Under the pieces are notes generated by a model. That model had not been told where the DNA came from, ran no database searches, and saw nothing but the letters and a program-made list of their open reading frames with translations. The translations under genes and the position numbers were made by a program. Below, in pieces: positions 1-8,210 of a DNA stretch of 64,000 bases; the stretch's first letter is position 1, and every line of letters starts with the position of its first letter. Source of the stretch: Flavobacterium sp. (GTDB lineage: Bacteria > Bacteroidota > Bacteroidia > Flavobacteriales > Flavobacteriaceae); assembly GCA_027484725.1 (NCBI GenBank), contig JAIXSK010000013.1, forward strand, positions 1 through 64,000, in the 5' to 3' direction.

Positions 1-1002
1 ACACCCAACGGAAGTTCTTTGCTAACCGTAGAAGGAAGTGGAACAAATGTGTATACCAATATTCTTTCCACCCAAGAAACCGGTGTTCTCTTTGGAGCCA
101 GCGGGTCGTCGGCCAATGGGGGCGTGATTTACAACCCCGTCGCCTATCCCAACAGCATGACTTTCCGAACCGGCGGAAATACCAATAGAATGGTCATCGG
201 ATCTACCGGAAATGTGGCTATTGGGAATTTTAATCCTGATTTTCCGCTGCAATTTTCAGGTAATCTTGGGGACAAAATTAGTCTTTACGGAAGCGCCGGG
301 CCGCACTTCGGTTTCGGGATACAGAATAGTTTACTGCAAATTCATTCCTCAATTGCTTCCGATGACATCGCTTTTGGATACGGAACCAGCAGTGCTTTTA
401 CTGAACTGATGCGCATCAAGGGCAACGGGAACGTTGGGATTGGGACGAATCCGGTATTTCCGCTTCATTTCAGCGACGGCTATGGCGATAAAATTTCCCT
501 CTGGGGAAGTACAGTGAGCAATCATTACGGGTTTGGAATCCAAAACAAATTACTGGTGATCCATTCCGATTACGATTTCAGCGACATTGCCTTCGGATAT
601 GGCAACGCTACTTCGTTCAACGAAAAAATGCGCATCAAAGGCACCGGAGAAGTGGGCATCGGAACCAGTACACCCACTGCTGAACTTGAAGTGAACGGCT
701 TTACCAAAATGGGTAGCACGGCTCCTGCGGTTAAAATGATCAAACTCACCGGAACTACTGCCAGTACTCAAGGTACACAAACCGCGATTCCGCATGGGCT
801 CACCAGCTCTAAAATACTCTCGGTGAATGTTTTGGTAGATTACGCTGCCGGTGCGAGTGTGCCGCCATCATACAATGGTTCGGCAGGTTATGAGTATGAT
901 TACTTTATCACCACAACTTCTATTACGGTTTGGCCAAAATCCGGGAATTCAATCAATATATTGTCTAAAGCAATTCGTATTTTGGTTACTTATGAAGAAT
1001 AA
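1..1002 (+). CDS. Repeat-containing surface or fibre-like protein, 5' truncated by the window edge
   Basis: The reading frame is open from base 1, so the N-terminus lies outside the window; the first in-frame start-like codon (TTG at 19) is probably internal. The visible part holds two tandem units of about 74 residues (roughly bases 205-427 and 427-648). Each has the series GNVGIG, then FPL-F, then GDKISL-GS, then HYGFGIQN-LL-IHS, then SDIAFGYG, then MRIKG. This style of repeat is common in Bacteroidota fibre-like proteins. The last 85 residues are beta-rich and end in TYEE. I see neither an S74 chaperone domain nor a T9SS sorting domain at the C-terminus. Exact function is unknown; it may act with the similar fibre protein at 6250. 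Confidence 0.75.
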   Translation, partial: TPNGSSLLTVEGSGTNVYTNILSTQETGVLFGASGSSANGGVIYNPVAYPNSMTFRTGGNTNRMVIGSTGNVAIGNFNPDFPLQFSGNLGDKISLYGSAGPHFGFGIQNSLLQIHSSIASDDIAFGYGTSSAFTELMRIKGNGNVGIGTNPVFPLHFSDGYGDKISLWGSTVSNHYGFGIQNKLLVIHSDYDFSDIAFGYGNATSFNEKMRIKGTGEVGIGTSTPTAELEVNGFTKMGSTAPAVKMIKLTGTTASTQGTQTAIPHGLTSSKILSVNVLVDYAAGASVPPSYNGSAGYEYDYFITTTSITVWPKSGNSINILSKAIRILVTYEE

Positions 1003-2954
1003 GGGTTGACAGAAGAATGCTCGGGCAAGCTGATGCGAATAGTCGTTCCTCGTCCAATTTGACTTTGCACCTCAATCTCAGCGTTGATGGCTTTGGCCAA
1101 ATCGCGAATTAGATGCAGCCCTAAACCCGATTGAATACCCACGACCTCGCTTTCATCATATAAAGCTTTGAATTGAGATTGGTCGGCACCCGGGCCATTA
1201 TCGGTGATGGAAAAAACAACTTTCTCGTCTTGCTTAAAAACCTTCCAAACCACTGACGGATTTGAGGTTTCGCTGAGCGCTTTTAAAGCATTTCCTGTTA
1301 AATTTCGGATGATTGTTTTTAAATAATCTTTGTCGGTACAAACTTCAAGATTCTGCGGGTTTTTAAATTCGATTTTTATTTTTTCTGAGCCGAAATATCG
1401 CTGTGTATCTTCAAAAATTTCACGGACCAAAAACTGGGTGCGCCGTGGCTCAAACCTTTCCATTTGGCCTTTGCTCCAAAGCAGTAAATCTTCCATAGAA
1501 TGCAGCAGATTTTCTGCCGATGTTAATGTGGTCTGCTCAATGCGGCTTTTGGTAGCTTCATCCAATAAATCAGGACTGTCTTTTTGCAAGTGTAAAAAAT
1601 TAATCAAATTAGAAACCGGGCTGCGCAAATCGTGATTCAAAATACTGAAAAACCTTGTTTTTACTTGGTTCGCTTGATCTAATTCTGTGTTTAAAGCTAC
1701 CAGTTTTTGGTTGTTTTTCTTTCGGATGTGGTTCTGATATAACAGCAAACCTCCGATGCAAAGCAGTAGAAAAATTCCGCCAGACAAATACCACTTTTGT
1801 TTTTCTTTTTGCTCGATGACCAATTTGTTGACCGCAATTTCTCGGTCTTTCTTGACTAATTTTTCACGGTTTTCAAGTTCAGCAATTTTGTTTTTGTTTT
1901 CTTGTGAATACAAAGAATCGCTTAACTGATGGTATTCTTTTTCAGTCTGATAAGCCTTTGGATATTGACCCAGCGCGGCATACACCTGAGCGATTATTTT
2001 CTGAGATTCAATTAAATTGGTGATGTTGTCTGAGCGTTTTGATTTTTCAATGGCTTGTTCTAAATAACTTTGGGCTTGCAGCAGATATTTTTTTTTGAGC
2101 GCAGGATTGACTTTTTCAGCAGTTGATTTTTCAAAATAAATCTTCCCGATTTGCCCCAAATTATTCATGGACATAATGTTGTCCGGGCTGATTTCGTTCC
2201 AGAATTTTTGGGCTTTTTCACGAGTCAGAAGCGCATCGTCTCCTTTTTTTATATTGGCCCAATTGGTCAATGTCCAGGCCGAACCAATGGTGTACTTAAT
2301 TTTTTCTGAAAGCACATATGAACGTGCAAAATATTGATCAGACAAATCATCGCTTCCCATCATGCTGTAGGTTTCGCCCAACGTAGCATAGGCTAGACTC
2401 AAAATTCTTTCATCATTGAGTTTTTGCGCACTAGCCAACGATTTTTTGCTAAACTCCAGTGCCTTTTCATAATTCTGCTGATCGAGGTACAGCATGGTCA
2501 TGTTGCGATAATTCTGCTCTAATAATTTGAGGTCATTGATTTTTTGGCAAAGCTCAATTGATTTTAAACAATAGGCTGCTTGTTGTGTAAAATCGGCTTT
2601 GTATTGATAAACCAACGATTGATTGAAGTAGAAAAAAGCAAGGTTTTTATATGATTTGTTCGCTTTTGTGCGTTGAATGCCTCGGCTGATAAACATTTGA
2701 GCCGAATCAACTTCAGCCAATCCCAAATAAGCGCTGGTAATGGCCCGAAGTGCAGTTTCAGTAGCTTCTTCCGGTTTGCTTTCTGGTGATGAAAGCAGGC
2801 TTTTGCATAGTTTTAAAGAGTTTTCAAAATCTGAAGCCTTGTTGTATTCAATAGCTTTATTGGCTTGATCCAGCCAATATTTATTGTTTTTTTGGGTTTG
2901 CTGCGCCGATGAAAAAAGCGAAAAGGCAAGTAAAAAAAAGGCAAGTTGTTTCAT
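990..2954 (-). CDS. TPR-containing sensor histidine kinase
   Basis: The 654-residue protein has an N-terminal signal-like segment (1-17), TPR-like helical repeats (about 25-345) presumably in the periplasm, a coiled coil, one membrane helix (388-406), and a cytoplasmic kinase core. His441 lies in the H-box FFSILNHDLRSP. The N-box has Asn551, the G1 box is DNGPG (585-589) and the G2 box is GLGLH (610-614), so the ATP site looks intact. It is 3 bp downstream of a LytTR response regulator on the same strand, so the two should form a signalling pair. Its 3' end overlaps the end of the convergent upstream repeat protein by 13 bp. The signal sensed is unknown. Confidence 0.9.
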   Translation of the reverse strand: MKQLAFFLLAFSLFSSAQQTQKNNKYWLDQANKAIEYNKASDFENSLKLCKSLLSSPESKPEEATETALRAITSAYLGLAEVDSAQMFISRGIQRTKANKSYKNLAFFYFNQSLVYQYKADFTQQAAYCLKSIELCQKINDLKLLEQNYRNMTMLYLDQQNYEKALEFSKKSLASAQKLNDERILSLAYATLGETYSMMGSDDLSDQYFARSYVLSEKIKYTIGSAWTLTNWANIKKGDDALLTREKAQKFWNEISPDNIMSMNNLGQIGKIYFEKSTAEKVNPALKKKYLLQAQSYLEQAIEKSKRSDNITNLIESQKIIAQVYAALGQYPKAYQTEKEYHQLSDSLYSQENKNKIAELENREKLVKKDREIAVNKLVIEQKEKQKWYLSGGIFLLLCIGGLLLYQNHIRKKNNQKLVALNTELDQANQVKTRFFSILNHDLRSPVSNLINFLHLQKDSPDLLDEATKSRIEQTTLTSAENLLHSMEDLLLWSKGQMERFEPRRTQFLVREIFEDTQRYFGSEKIKIEFKNPQNLEVCTDKDYLKTIIRNLTGNALKALSETSNPSVVWKVFKQDEKVVFSITDNGPGADQSQFKALYDESEVVGIQSGLGLHLIRDLAKAINAEIEVQSQIGRGTTIRISLPEHSSVNPYSS

Positions 2955-2957
2955 AAA

Positions 2958-3659
2958 TTAAAGCAAGCTAAGATTGTCTTTGAAGGCATTGCCCAACGGA
3001 AGTTTGACTTGGTTGGTCAATACCAATTCACTGCTGCCAATGCGTTGCACAAACTGTTTTCGAACCGCGTAACTTCGATGAATGCGCACAAATGAACTAA
3101 AATGTTCTTCTTTGAGCAAATTACCCATGCCCGAAAAAACACAATATCGCTTTTGTGGTGTTACCAAAATGCAATAATCCTTGAGCGCTTCAATATATAA
3201 AATGTCGTAGAGTTTTACTTTTACTTTTTCGTAACCGTCTTTGATGTAGATAAAATCATCGCCAAAACTACTTTCGTACAAATGCGCCTTTTTTTTGATT
3301 TCGAGAAATTCCTCAATGCGCGCCACAGTCTGAGCGAAACGTTCTTCGCGCAGCGGTTTTACAATGAAATCTAAAGTTTCGAGTTCAAAACTCTCAGCGG
3401 CGTGCTCGGGATGCGAAGTGATGAACACGCACACCGGAATATCCATGAGTTTTTTCCGAAGTTCTAATCCGCTCAGCAAAGGCATATCGATGTCTAAAAA
3501 AAGAATGTCAATGGGTTGTTTTTCAGCCACCGCAAAAGCAGATTGGGCTGATGAAAAATGACCGATGATGTTCAGAACCGCAAACTTTCGGGCGATAGAA
3601 ATAACTTTCAGTCGCGCTACTTCGTCGTCGTCAACAATCAGACAATTGAACTTTCTCAT
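2958..3659 (-). CDS. LytTR-family DNA-binding response regulator
   Basis: The 233-residue protein has a receiver domain (1-120) with acidic pocket Asp10/Asp11, the likely phosphorylated Asp56 in FLDIDMP, and the conserved Lys in FIVKPL. A LytTR DNA-binding domain follows (about 135-230, with the segment FVRIHRSYAV). I start it at the ATG at 3659 (MRKFNCLIVDDD); an upstream in-frame codon at 3686 would add nine residues with no domain role. It is the first gene of a two-gene unit with the TPR kinase, which should phosphorylate it. LytTR regulators usually bind pairs of direct repeats; I could not identify its target with confidence. Confidence 0.9.
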   Translation of the reverse strand: MRKFNCLIVDDDEVARLKVISIARKFAVLNIIGHFSSAQSAFAVAEKQPIDILFLDIDMPLLSGLELRKKLMDIPVCVFITSHPEHAAESFELETLDFIVKPLREERFAQTVARIEEFLEIKKKAHLYESSFGDDFIYIKDGYEKVKVKLYDILYIEALKDYCILVTPQKRYCVFSGMGNLLKEEHFSSFVRIHRSYAVRKQFVQRIGSSELVLTNQVKLPLGNAFKDNLSLL

Positions 3660-3804
3660 TGAACCAAAGTATTGAAAAAAAATCAATATTCGTCTATTAG
3701 TTGGCCTGTTCGTCTAGATTTTTTAAATGCGTTTTAGTGCAAGAGTAATTTTGAATCACAATAGACAAATCAACTGTCCAATTCAAATTTTAATCAATTC
3801 AATC

Positions 3805-5472
3805 ATGAAGAAAATTTTACTCTTTTTAATTTTTATGTTTCCTCAGTGTTTTATAGCTCAGAACAATATAGGCAAATCAATCACAGCTATTTGTGGCAAC
3901 GGTATTGTTGAACCCGGCGAAGAATGCGATGGAACGCCCGGTTGCACCAGTAGCTGTACTTTAATTCCCGCCGGAACTTTTTTTGTAGAACCCAATTATG
4001 GCATAAAAAACAATATTAGCCTTAATCCTAATTTAAAAACGGCCAATCGTGGCATAAAGTTAAACTCTGCCACCAATGCTTTCTACATGACTACTAATTG
4101 GAATTATGAAGGGCAAAACTATGCTTATGGTGGTTCAACAAGCATTGATGATGCGGGTGTTATAGATTATCAGTGGTACAACGAATCGTCTAATGGCGGT
4201 TTAAATCTCAACAAGAACTTTCCACTACCGATTATAGAAAACGATTATGTTTCTAATTTAATTGGTGAGGGAATAAACTTAAAAGGAATTGAAATAAGAC
4301 AAATCACTAATCCGAGTATTTCAAAAACGACCATTATACCTTTTGATATAGGCGAAAATGATTTCGATATTTTTGCCGCTACCACACAAGCCGATGGGAA
4401 AATTCTTCTGGCAGGAAGATGTGTGCTCTCGCAAGGAAGAATGATCATTATTCGTTTGAATCCTAATTATACTTTTGATACCACATTTAATGTAACTGGT
4501 TATGTCAAACTTGCTTTTGGAAGTGATTGTCAAGCAAGAGCAATTGGTGTGCAATCAACCGGGAAAATAATTGTTGCCGGTCATCGAACATCGCCTGGTT
4601 CTCAAGGAATTGTAGCCAGACTAAACACAAACGGAACACTCGACACTACTTTTGGAAACAATGGTTACAACAATTTTAATTATGAAGTGACCACTCAAGA
4701 CAACTTTTTTTCTTTAAGCGATCTTTCAGAAGTGTATTCGTTGCATATTACCAGTGCAGACAATATTTATTTGTCAGGAACCGGCAGCACCACAGCTTTG
4801 TGGAACGGAAAGTCAATCCCAGCGTTCCACGGATTTACAGCCAATGGCGCCCATTTGATGGGTATGAACGATTTAACGCATACAACAGCAACATCATTAT
4901 TTAATGTTGATGGAAGCGCCTATAAAATTTTAGCCAATTCGGATCAATCTTTCTATTTGGGTGGATTTTCTGTAACAACAAACAATAAAGGACTGTATTT
5001 GCAACGATTTGATGCAGCCGGAAATGTTGATGTGAGTTTTAATTTTAAAACAGGAACCGCTCATGCATTTTATGATTTAACTACCGGCGATGATATCATA
5101 CATGACATGGCCCTGCAAAATGATGGGAAAATTATATTGGTAGGCGAAAGCAACAACGCTGGATTTTATACCAGAATAATGGATGTTTCACTAAATACAC
5201 CATCATTTGAAACTAAAAATGAAACCGTTGTTTTGTCGCCCAATCCGGTTTCAAATAGCTTAAATCTTCAATTTGAAAATAACCTAAATCAAGAACTTAA
5301 AATTGTAATTGTTGATATACTTGGTAAAGAAGTTTACTCAAATTCTAATCCGGATATCAATGCTCAAAATAGCATCACAATTAATAATCTGGATATCTTA
5401 TCAAACGGAATATTTTTTATAAAAATAATTTCCCACACCAATACTCAAACTATAAAGTTCATTAAGAAATAA
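3805..5472 (+). CDS. Secreted T9SS cargo protein with Cys-rich DUF4215-like motif and delta-60 repeats
   Basis: I start it at the ATG at 3805 because MKKILLFLIFMFPQCFIAQ is a good signal peptide; the frame is open upstream to 3727 but encodes nothing signal-like. After the signal comes a short cysteine-rich stretch (CGNGIVEPGEECDG, then C-T-S-S-C, about residues 30-51) resembling the DUF4215/myxococcal cysteine-repeat motif. The middle has delta-60-type beta-propeller repeats (for example QADGKILLAG, STGKIIVAG, NDGKIILVG, each followed by a DTTF block). The last 80 residues (LSPNPVSNSLNLQF through a C-terminal FIKK) are a type A T9SS sorting domain. It is therefore secreted or cell-surface anchored through SprA-dependent T9SS. 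Substrate or partner is unknown. It is richer in A+T than the repeat gene at 6250. Confidence 0.85.
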   Translation: MKKILLFLIFMFPQCFIAQNNIGKSITAICGNGIVEPGEECDGTPGCTSSCTLIPAGTFFVEPNYGIKNNISLNPNLKTANRGIKLNSATNAFYMTTNWNYEGQNYAYGGSTSIDDAGVIDYQWYNESSNGGLNLNKNFPLPIIENDYVSNLIGEGINLKGIEIRQITNPSISKTTIIPFDIGENDFDIFAATTQADGKILLAGRCVLSQGRMIIIRLNPNYTFDTTFNVTGYVKLAFGSDCQARAIGVQSTGKIIVAGHRTSPGSQGIVARLNTNGTLDTTFGNNGYNNFNYEVTTQDNFFSLSDLSEVYSLHITSADNIYLSGTGSTTALWNGKSIPAFHGFTANGAHLMGMNDLTHTTATSLFNVDGSAYKILANSDQSFYLGGFSVTTNNKGLYLQRFDAAGNVDVSFNFKTGTAHAFYDLTTGDDIIHDMALQNDGKIILVGESNNAGFYTRIMDVSLNTPSFETKNETVVLSPNPVSNSLNLQFENNLNQELKIVIVDILGKEVYSNSNPDINAQNSITINNLDILSNGIFFIKIISHTNTQTIKFIKK

Positions 5473-5544
5473 CGGTACGGAAAGTAATTATTTCGCAACC
5501 ATGACTTATTAATAAAGGCATGGTTGCATTTTTAACAATTGACA

Positions 5545-6243
5545 ATGATGAAAAAAACAACACTTATATTATTCTTGGCCATTACCTCGATTTCATTCGG
5601 GCAAAAAAAATGGTTTTCAACCTATCAAGATTCAATAGCTTTAGTTAAAGATGCGAATGCGGTCACTCAAAAATTTACGAGTGATTTAAAAAAAATTGAT
5701 CCTACGATAAAATTTGACATCAAAACCATACTCAACACCACGCCTTATTTAATATTTTTCTATAAAGATGCGGCCAATATTCCGCTGTGGGAACAAGTAA
5801 TTCCCGAGCAAAAACAATTCTTCTACCAACTTGCAGGAAATGAAAAGGAAGGTAAAAAAGTATTCGGTTTGTTTTTTAACGGATTTTATTTGCCTCACGA
5901 GTTAGGACATGCTTTTGATTACATTCTTCACGGTGACGTTAAAAATTCTTATGAAAGCGAATATTTAGCCAATACCATTGGATTTTTATGGTGGAAAAAA
6001 CAACACCGCGATACCGAATTAAAGCAATGTTATGAGTATGCCAAAAAAATGTGGGCACAGCTTCCCAATCCTGTTCCTGAAGGAAGTACCGTAGAAAAGT
6101 ATTTTGCAGAAAATTACGAGCAAGCTACTCAAGATCCATTCGTTTATGGCTATTTACAATTCAAACAATTCATTGATTTATACGAAAGTAAAAACCTGCC
6201 TGATTTTGATACATTCATCAAAAATGAACTGAATAAAAAATAA
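5545..6243 (+). CDS. Secreted putative zinc metallopeptidase (HELGH), family unknown
   Basis: The protein is 232 residues from the first of two adjacent ATG codons (5545, 5548). It has a signal peptide ending in ISFGQ near residue 20 and the zinc-binding motif HELGH at residues 118-122, followed by a plausible third ligand Glu139 in EYLAN, an ExxA pattern typical of gluzincin-type sites. The rest matches no family I recognise. It ends 6 bp before the S74 fibre protein, so the two may be co-transcribed. Catalytic activity is inferred from the motif alone; a non-enzymatic zinc protein remains possible. Confidence 0.65.
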   Translation: MMKKTTLILFLAITSISFGQKKWFSTYQDSIALVKDANAVTQKFTSDLKKIDPTIKFDIKTILNTTPYLIFFYKDAANIPLWEQVIPEQKQFFYQLAGNEKEGKKVFGLFFNGFYLPHELGHAFDYILHGDVKNSYESEYLANTIGFLWWKKQHRDTELKQCYEYAKKMWAQLPNPVPEGSTVEKYFAENYEQATQDPFVYGYLQFKQFIDLYESKNLPDFDTFIKNELNKK

Positions 6244-6249
6244 AACACA

Positions 6250-8169
6250 ATGAAGAAGTTTGTATTTATTTTGGTTGTGTTTGCTTTTACTTCAATCAAA
6301 GCGCAAGTGGGCATCAATACAACAGTGCCCAATGCTCAACTTGAAATCAAATCGAGCGACCAAGCCAATCCTGATGTTACCGATGGAATATTGATTCCCA
6401 AAGTAGATGCTTTTCCGGTGACCAATCCGACCATAGATCAAGACGGAATGTTGGTTTATTTGACCACCGATGTTGGTGCCAACTTAAAAGGATTTTATTA
6501 TTGGGACGATGCAACTACTGCTTGGATTTCGATTTCAAAAGACAATAAAGCTTGGTCAGTCGATGGAAATTCCGGAACGACTCCAGCAACAAACTTCATC
6601 GGAACCTCCGATAATCAGGATGTCATTTTCAAGCGCAACAATATTTTTTCTGGATTGCTCTCCAATTTCAATACCGCTTTTGGGGTCGATACTCTCAACA
6701 AAACCACCAGCACGGGTGGATTCAATTCGGCTTTCGGAAGCTGGGCTTTGCGAAGCAACACCACCGGAAGCTACAACACGGCGGTAGGCGAAACTGCTTT
6801 GGCGAGCAATACCACCGGGAATTACAATACCGCCCTTGGGCTTTCTGCCCTAAGCGAGAATGTCACAGGCAGCGATAATTTGGCTTTGGGCGCGTATGCC
6901 TTGGCGCAAAATGTTTCCGGAGATCAAAATATTGGCATCGGAAGTCGAGCGTTGTCTAGCAATATTAGTGGCTCTAACCTCACCGCAGTTGGCAGCAAAA
7001 CCTTGGCTGACAATACTTCAGGAGTTGAAAACACAGCCATCGGATACGAGTCTTTGAGGTCCAATACCTCCGGAAATTACAGTACCGCCACAGGAATCTA
7101 TTCGCTCCATTTGAATACCACCGGAACCGAAAACACGGCTCATGGCGCCTATGCGTTGCAATCTAATACCACGGCCAGTTATAATGCTGCTTTTGGAACC
7201 AATGCGCTGCGATCGAATACAATTGGCGAAGAAAACACAGCTATCGGGTCTTATTCGCTGATGAATAACACAACGGGTAGAGAAAACACGGCTATAGGCA
7301 CAAGTGCTCTTAGAGCCAACACATCGGGAGCATACAATGTTGCTGTGGGACGCAGGGCTATGTTTTCAAGTTATGGAGGTTCTTTTTGCACAGCAATAGG
7401 TTATCATTCTTTATACTCTCAAACTAATGGATATTCCAATACAGCCATGGGTTATGTTGCCTTATGTTATAATACTACTGGAAAATATAACGTAGCGATT
7501 GGGACGAATGCGATGAATATGAACCTTACTGGCGAAGAAAATGTTGCGGTAGGAAATTATACATTAGGGTTCAACGAAACTGGTTTTGGCAATACGGCAG
7601 TGGGTACGAGTGCAGGAATAAATGTCCCTAATGGAATTTCAAATACAGTGTGTTTAGGGCGTGTAGTGGGTTGGGCAACTACCGGAAGCAATAATGTCAA
7701 CATTGGCAATTTTTCTCAAACAAGCATTGGCGGCCAGGTCAATTGGGCCACTTATTCAGATGCGCGCATCAAAAAAAATGTACAAGAAAACGTGCCCGGT
7801 TTGGCTTTTATAAAGCAATTGAAGCCGGTAACGTATCATTTAGACATCCGCAAACAATACGAAATCGCCAATTTGGGTAAGCCCGATCAATCAGCTGATT
7901 ATCCTGAAAAATACGACATTGAAAAAATTACGCAAACCGGTTTTCTAGCGCAAGAAGTCGAAGCGGCAGCTCAAAAATCAGGATATAATTTTAGCGGTGT
8001 TGAAGCGCCAAAAGACGGAAAAGGATTGTACAAATTGCGTTATGCAGAATTTGTGGTACCACTGGTCAAAGCCGTTCAAGAGCAACAAGAACTCATTCAA
8101 GAACAACAAACCAAAATTCAAAATCTAGAAAACAGGCTTCGCGCCTTAGAAGTATTGTTAAACAAATAA
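6250..8169 (+). CDS. Fibre-like surface protein with 17-residue repeats and C-terminal S74 chaperone-peptidase domain
   Basis: The 639-residue protein has a signal peptide (to about residue 19), an N-terminal VGINTTVPNAQLEIKSS motif common in Bacteroidota fibre-like proteins, and a central array of 19 repeats (residues 141-464). The repeats have a consensus N-T-A-I-G-x-x-A-L-x-x-N-T-T-G-x-x, like the heads of YadA-type trimeric adhesins. The C-terminus is a peptidase S74 intramolecular chaperone domain starting at SDARIKKNV (Ser503/Asp504, the usual self-cleavage site), ending in a Gln/Glu-rich coiled coil. Members of this domain family form trimers and cleave themselves. There is no T9SS sorting domain, so how it reaches the surface is unclear. 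The array changes base composition part-way through (see findings). Confidence 0.85.
   Translation: MKKFVFILVVFAFTSIKAQVGINTTVPNAQLEIKSSDQANPDVTDGILIPKVDAFPVTNPTIDQDGMLVYLTTDVGANLKGFYYWDDATTAWISISKDNKAWSVDGNSGTTPATNFIGTSDNQDVIFKRNNIFSGLLSNFNTAFGVDTLNKTTSTGGFNSAFGSWALRSNTTGSYNTAVGETALASNTTGNYNTALGLSALSENVTGSDNLALGAYALAQNVSGDQNIGIGSRALSSNISGSNLTAVGSKTLADNTSGVENTAIGYESLRSNTSGNYSTATGIYSLHLNTTGTENTAHGAYALQSNTTASYNAAFGTNALRSNTIGEENTAIGSYSLMNNTTGRENTAIGTSALRANTSGAYNVAVGRRAMFSSYGGSFCTAIGYHSLYSQTNGYSNTAMGYVALCYNTTGKYNVAIGTNAMNMNLTGEENVAVGNYTLGFNETGFGNTAVGTSAGINVPNGISNTVCLGRVVGWATTGSNNVNIGNFSQTSIGGQVNWATYSDARIKKNVQENVPGLAFIKQLKPVTYHLDIRKQYEIANLGKPDQSADYPEKYDIEKITQTGFLAQEVEAAAQKSGYNFSGVEAPKDGKGLYKLRYAEFVVPLVKAVQEQQELIQEQQTKIQNLENRLRALEVLLNK
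6670..7641 (+). repeat. Tandem array of 19 coding repeats, period 51 bp
   Basis: Translation divides into one unit of 18 residues followed by 18 units of exactly 17 residues with no insertion or deletion, 324 residues in all. The strongly kept positions are Asn1, Ala3, Gly5, Leu9, Asn12 and Gly15. DNA identity between units is only moderate, so this is an old coding repeat and not a recent microsatellite expansion. Confidence 0.9.
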
Positions 8170-8197
8170 AATCCACCGAGCCAAAACCAACTTTTAC

Positions 8198-8205
8198 TAT
8201 CTTTG
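8198..8205 (+). promoter_or_regulatory. Candidate -7 promoter element for the DUF58 gene
   Basis: TATCTTTG fits the Bacteroidota sigma factor -7 consensus TAnnTTTG. Only 5 bases separate it from the ATG at 8211, so the mRNA would be almost or fully leaderless. No clear -33 TTG is present at the expected spacing. Confidence 0.5.
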
Positions 8206-8210
8206 GCTTC

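Noticed and set aside
22..252. Many minus- and plus-strand open frames of 60-150 codons within larger genes
   Set aside because: They lie fully inside genes with recognised domains, carry no motifs and follow the codon shadow of the real frame.
6670..7641. Regular 51-bp periodicity that could suggest a CRISPR array or minisatellite
   Set aside because: The period lies in one long open frame, units are diverged at DNA level, and there are no identical repeats with unique spacers and no cas genes.
1..8169. Prophage tail-fibre region
   Set aside because: The two fibre-like proteins are flanked by ordinary chromosomal genes; no capsid, terminase, portal or integrase genes are present, and at least one has a bacterial signal peptide.
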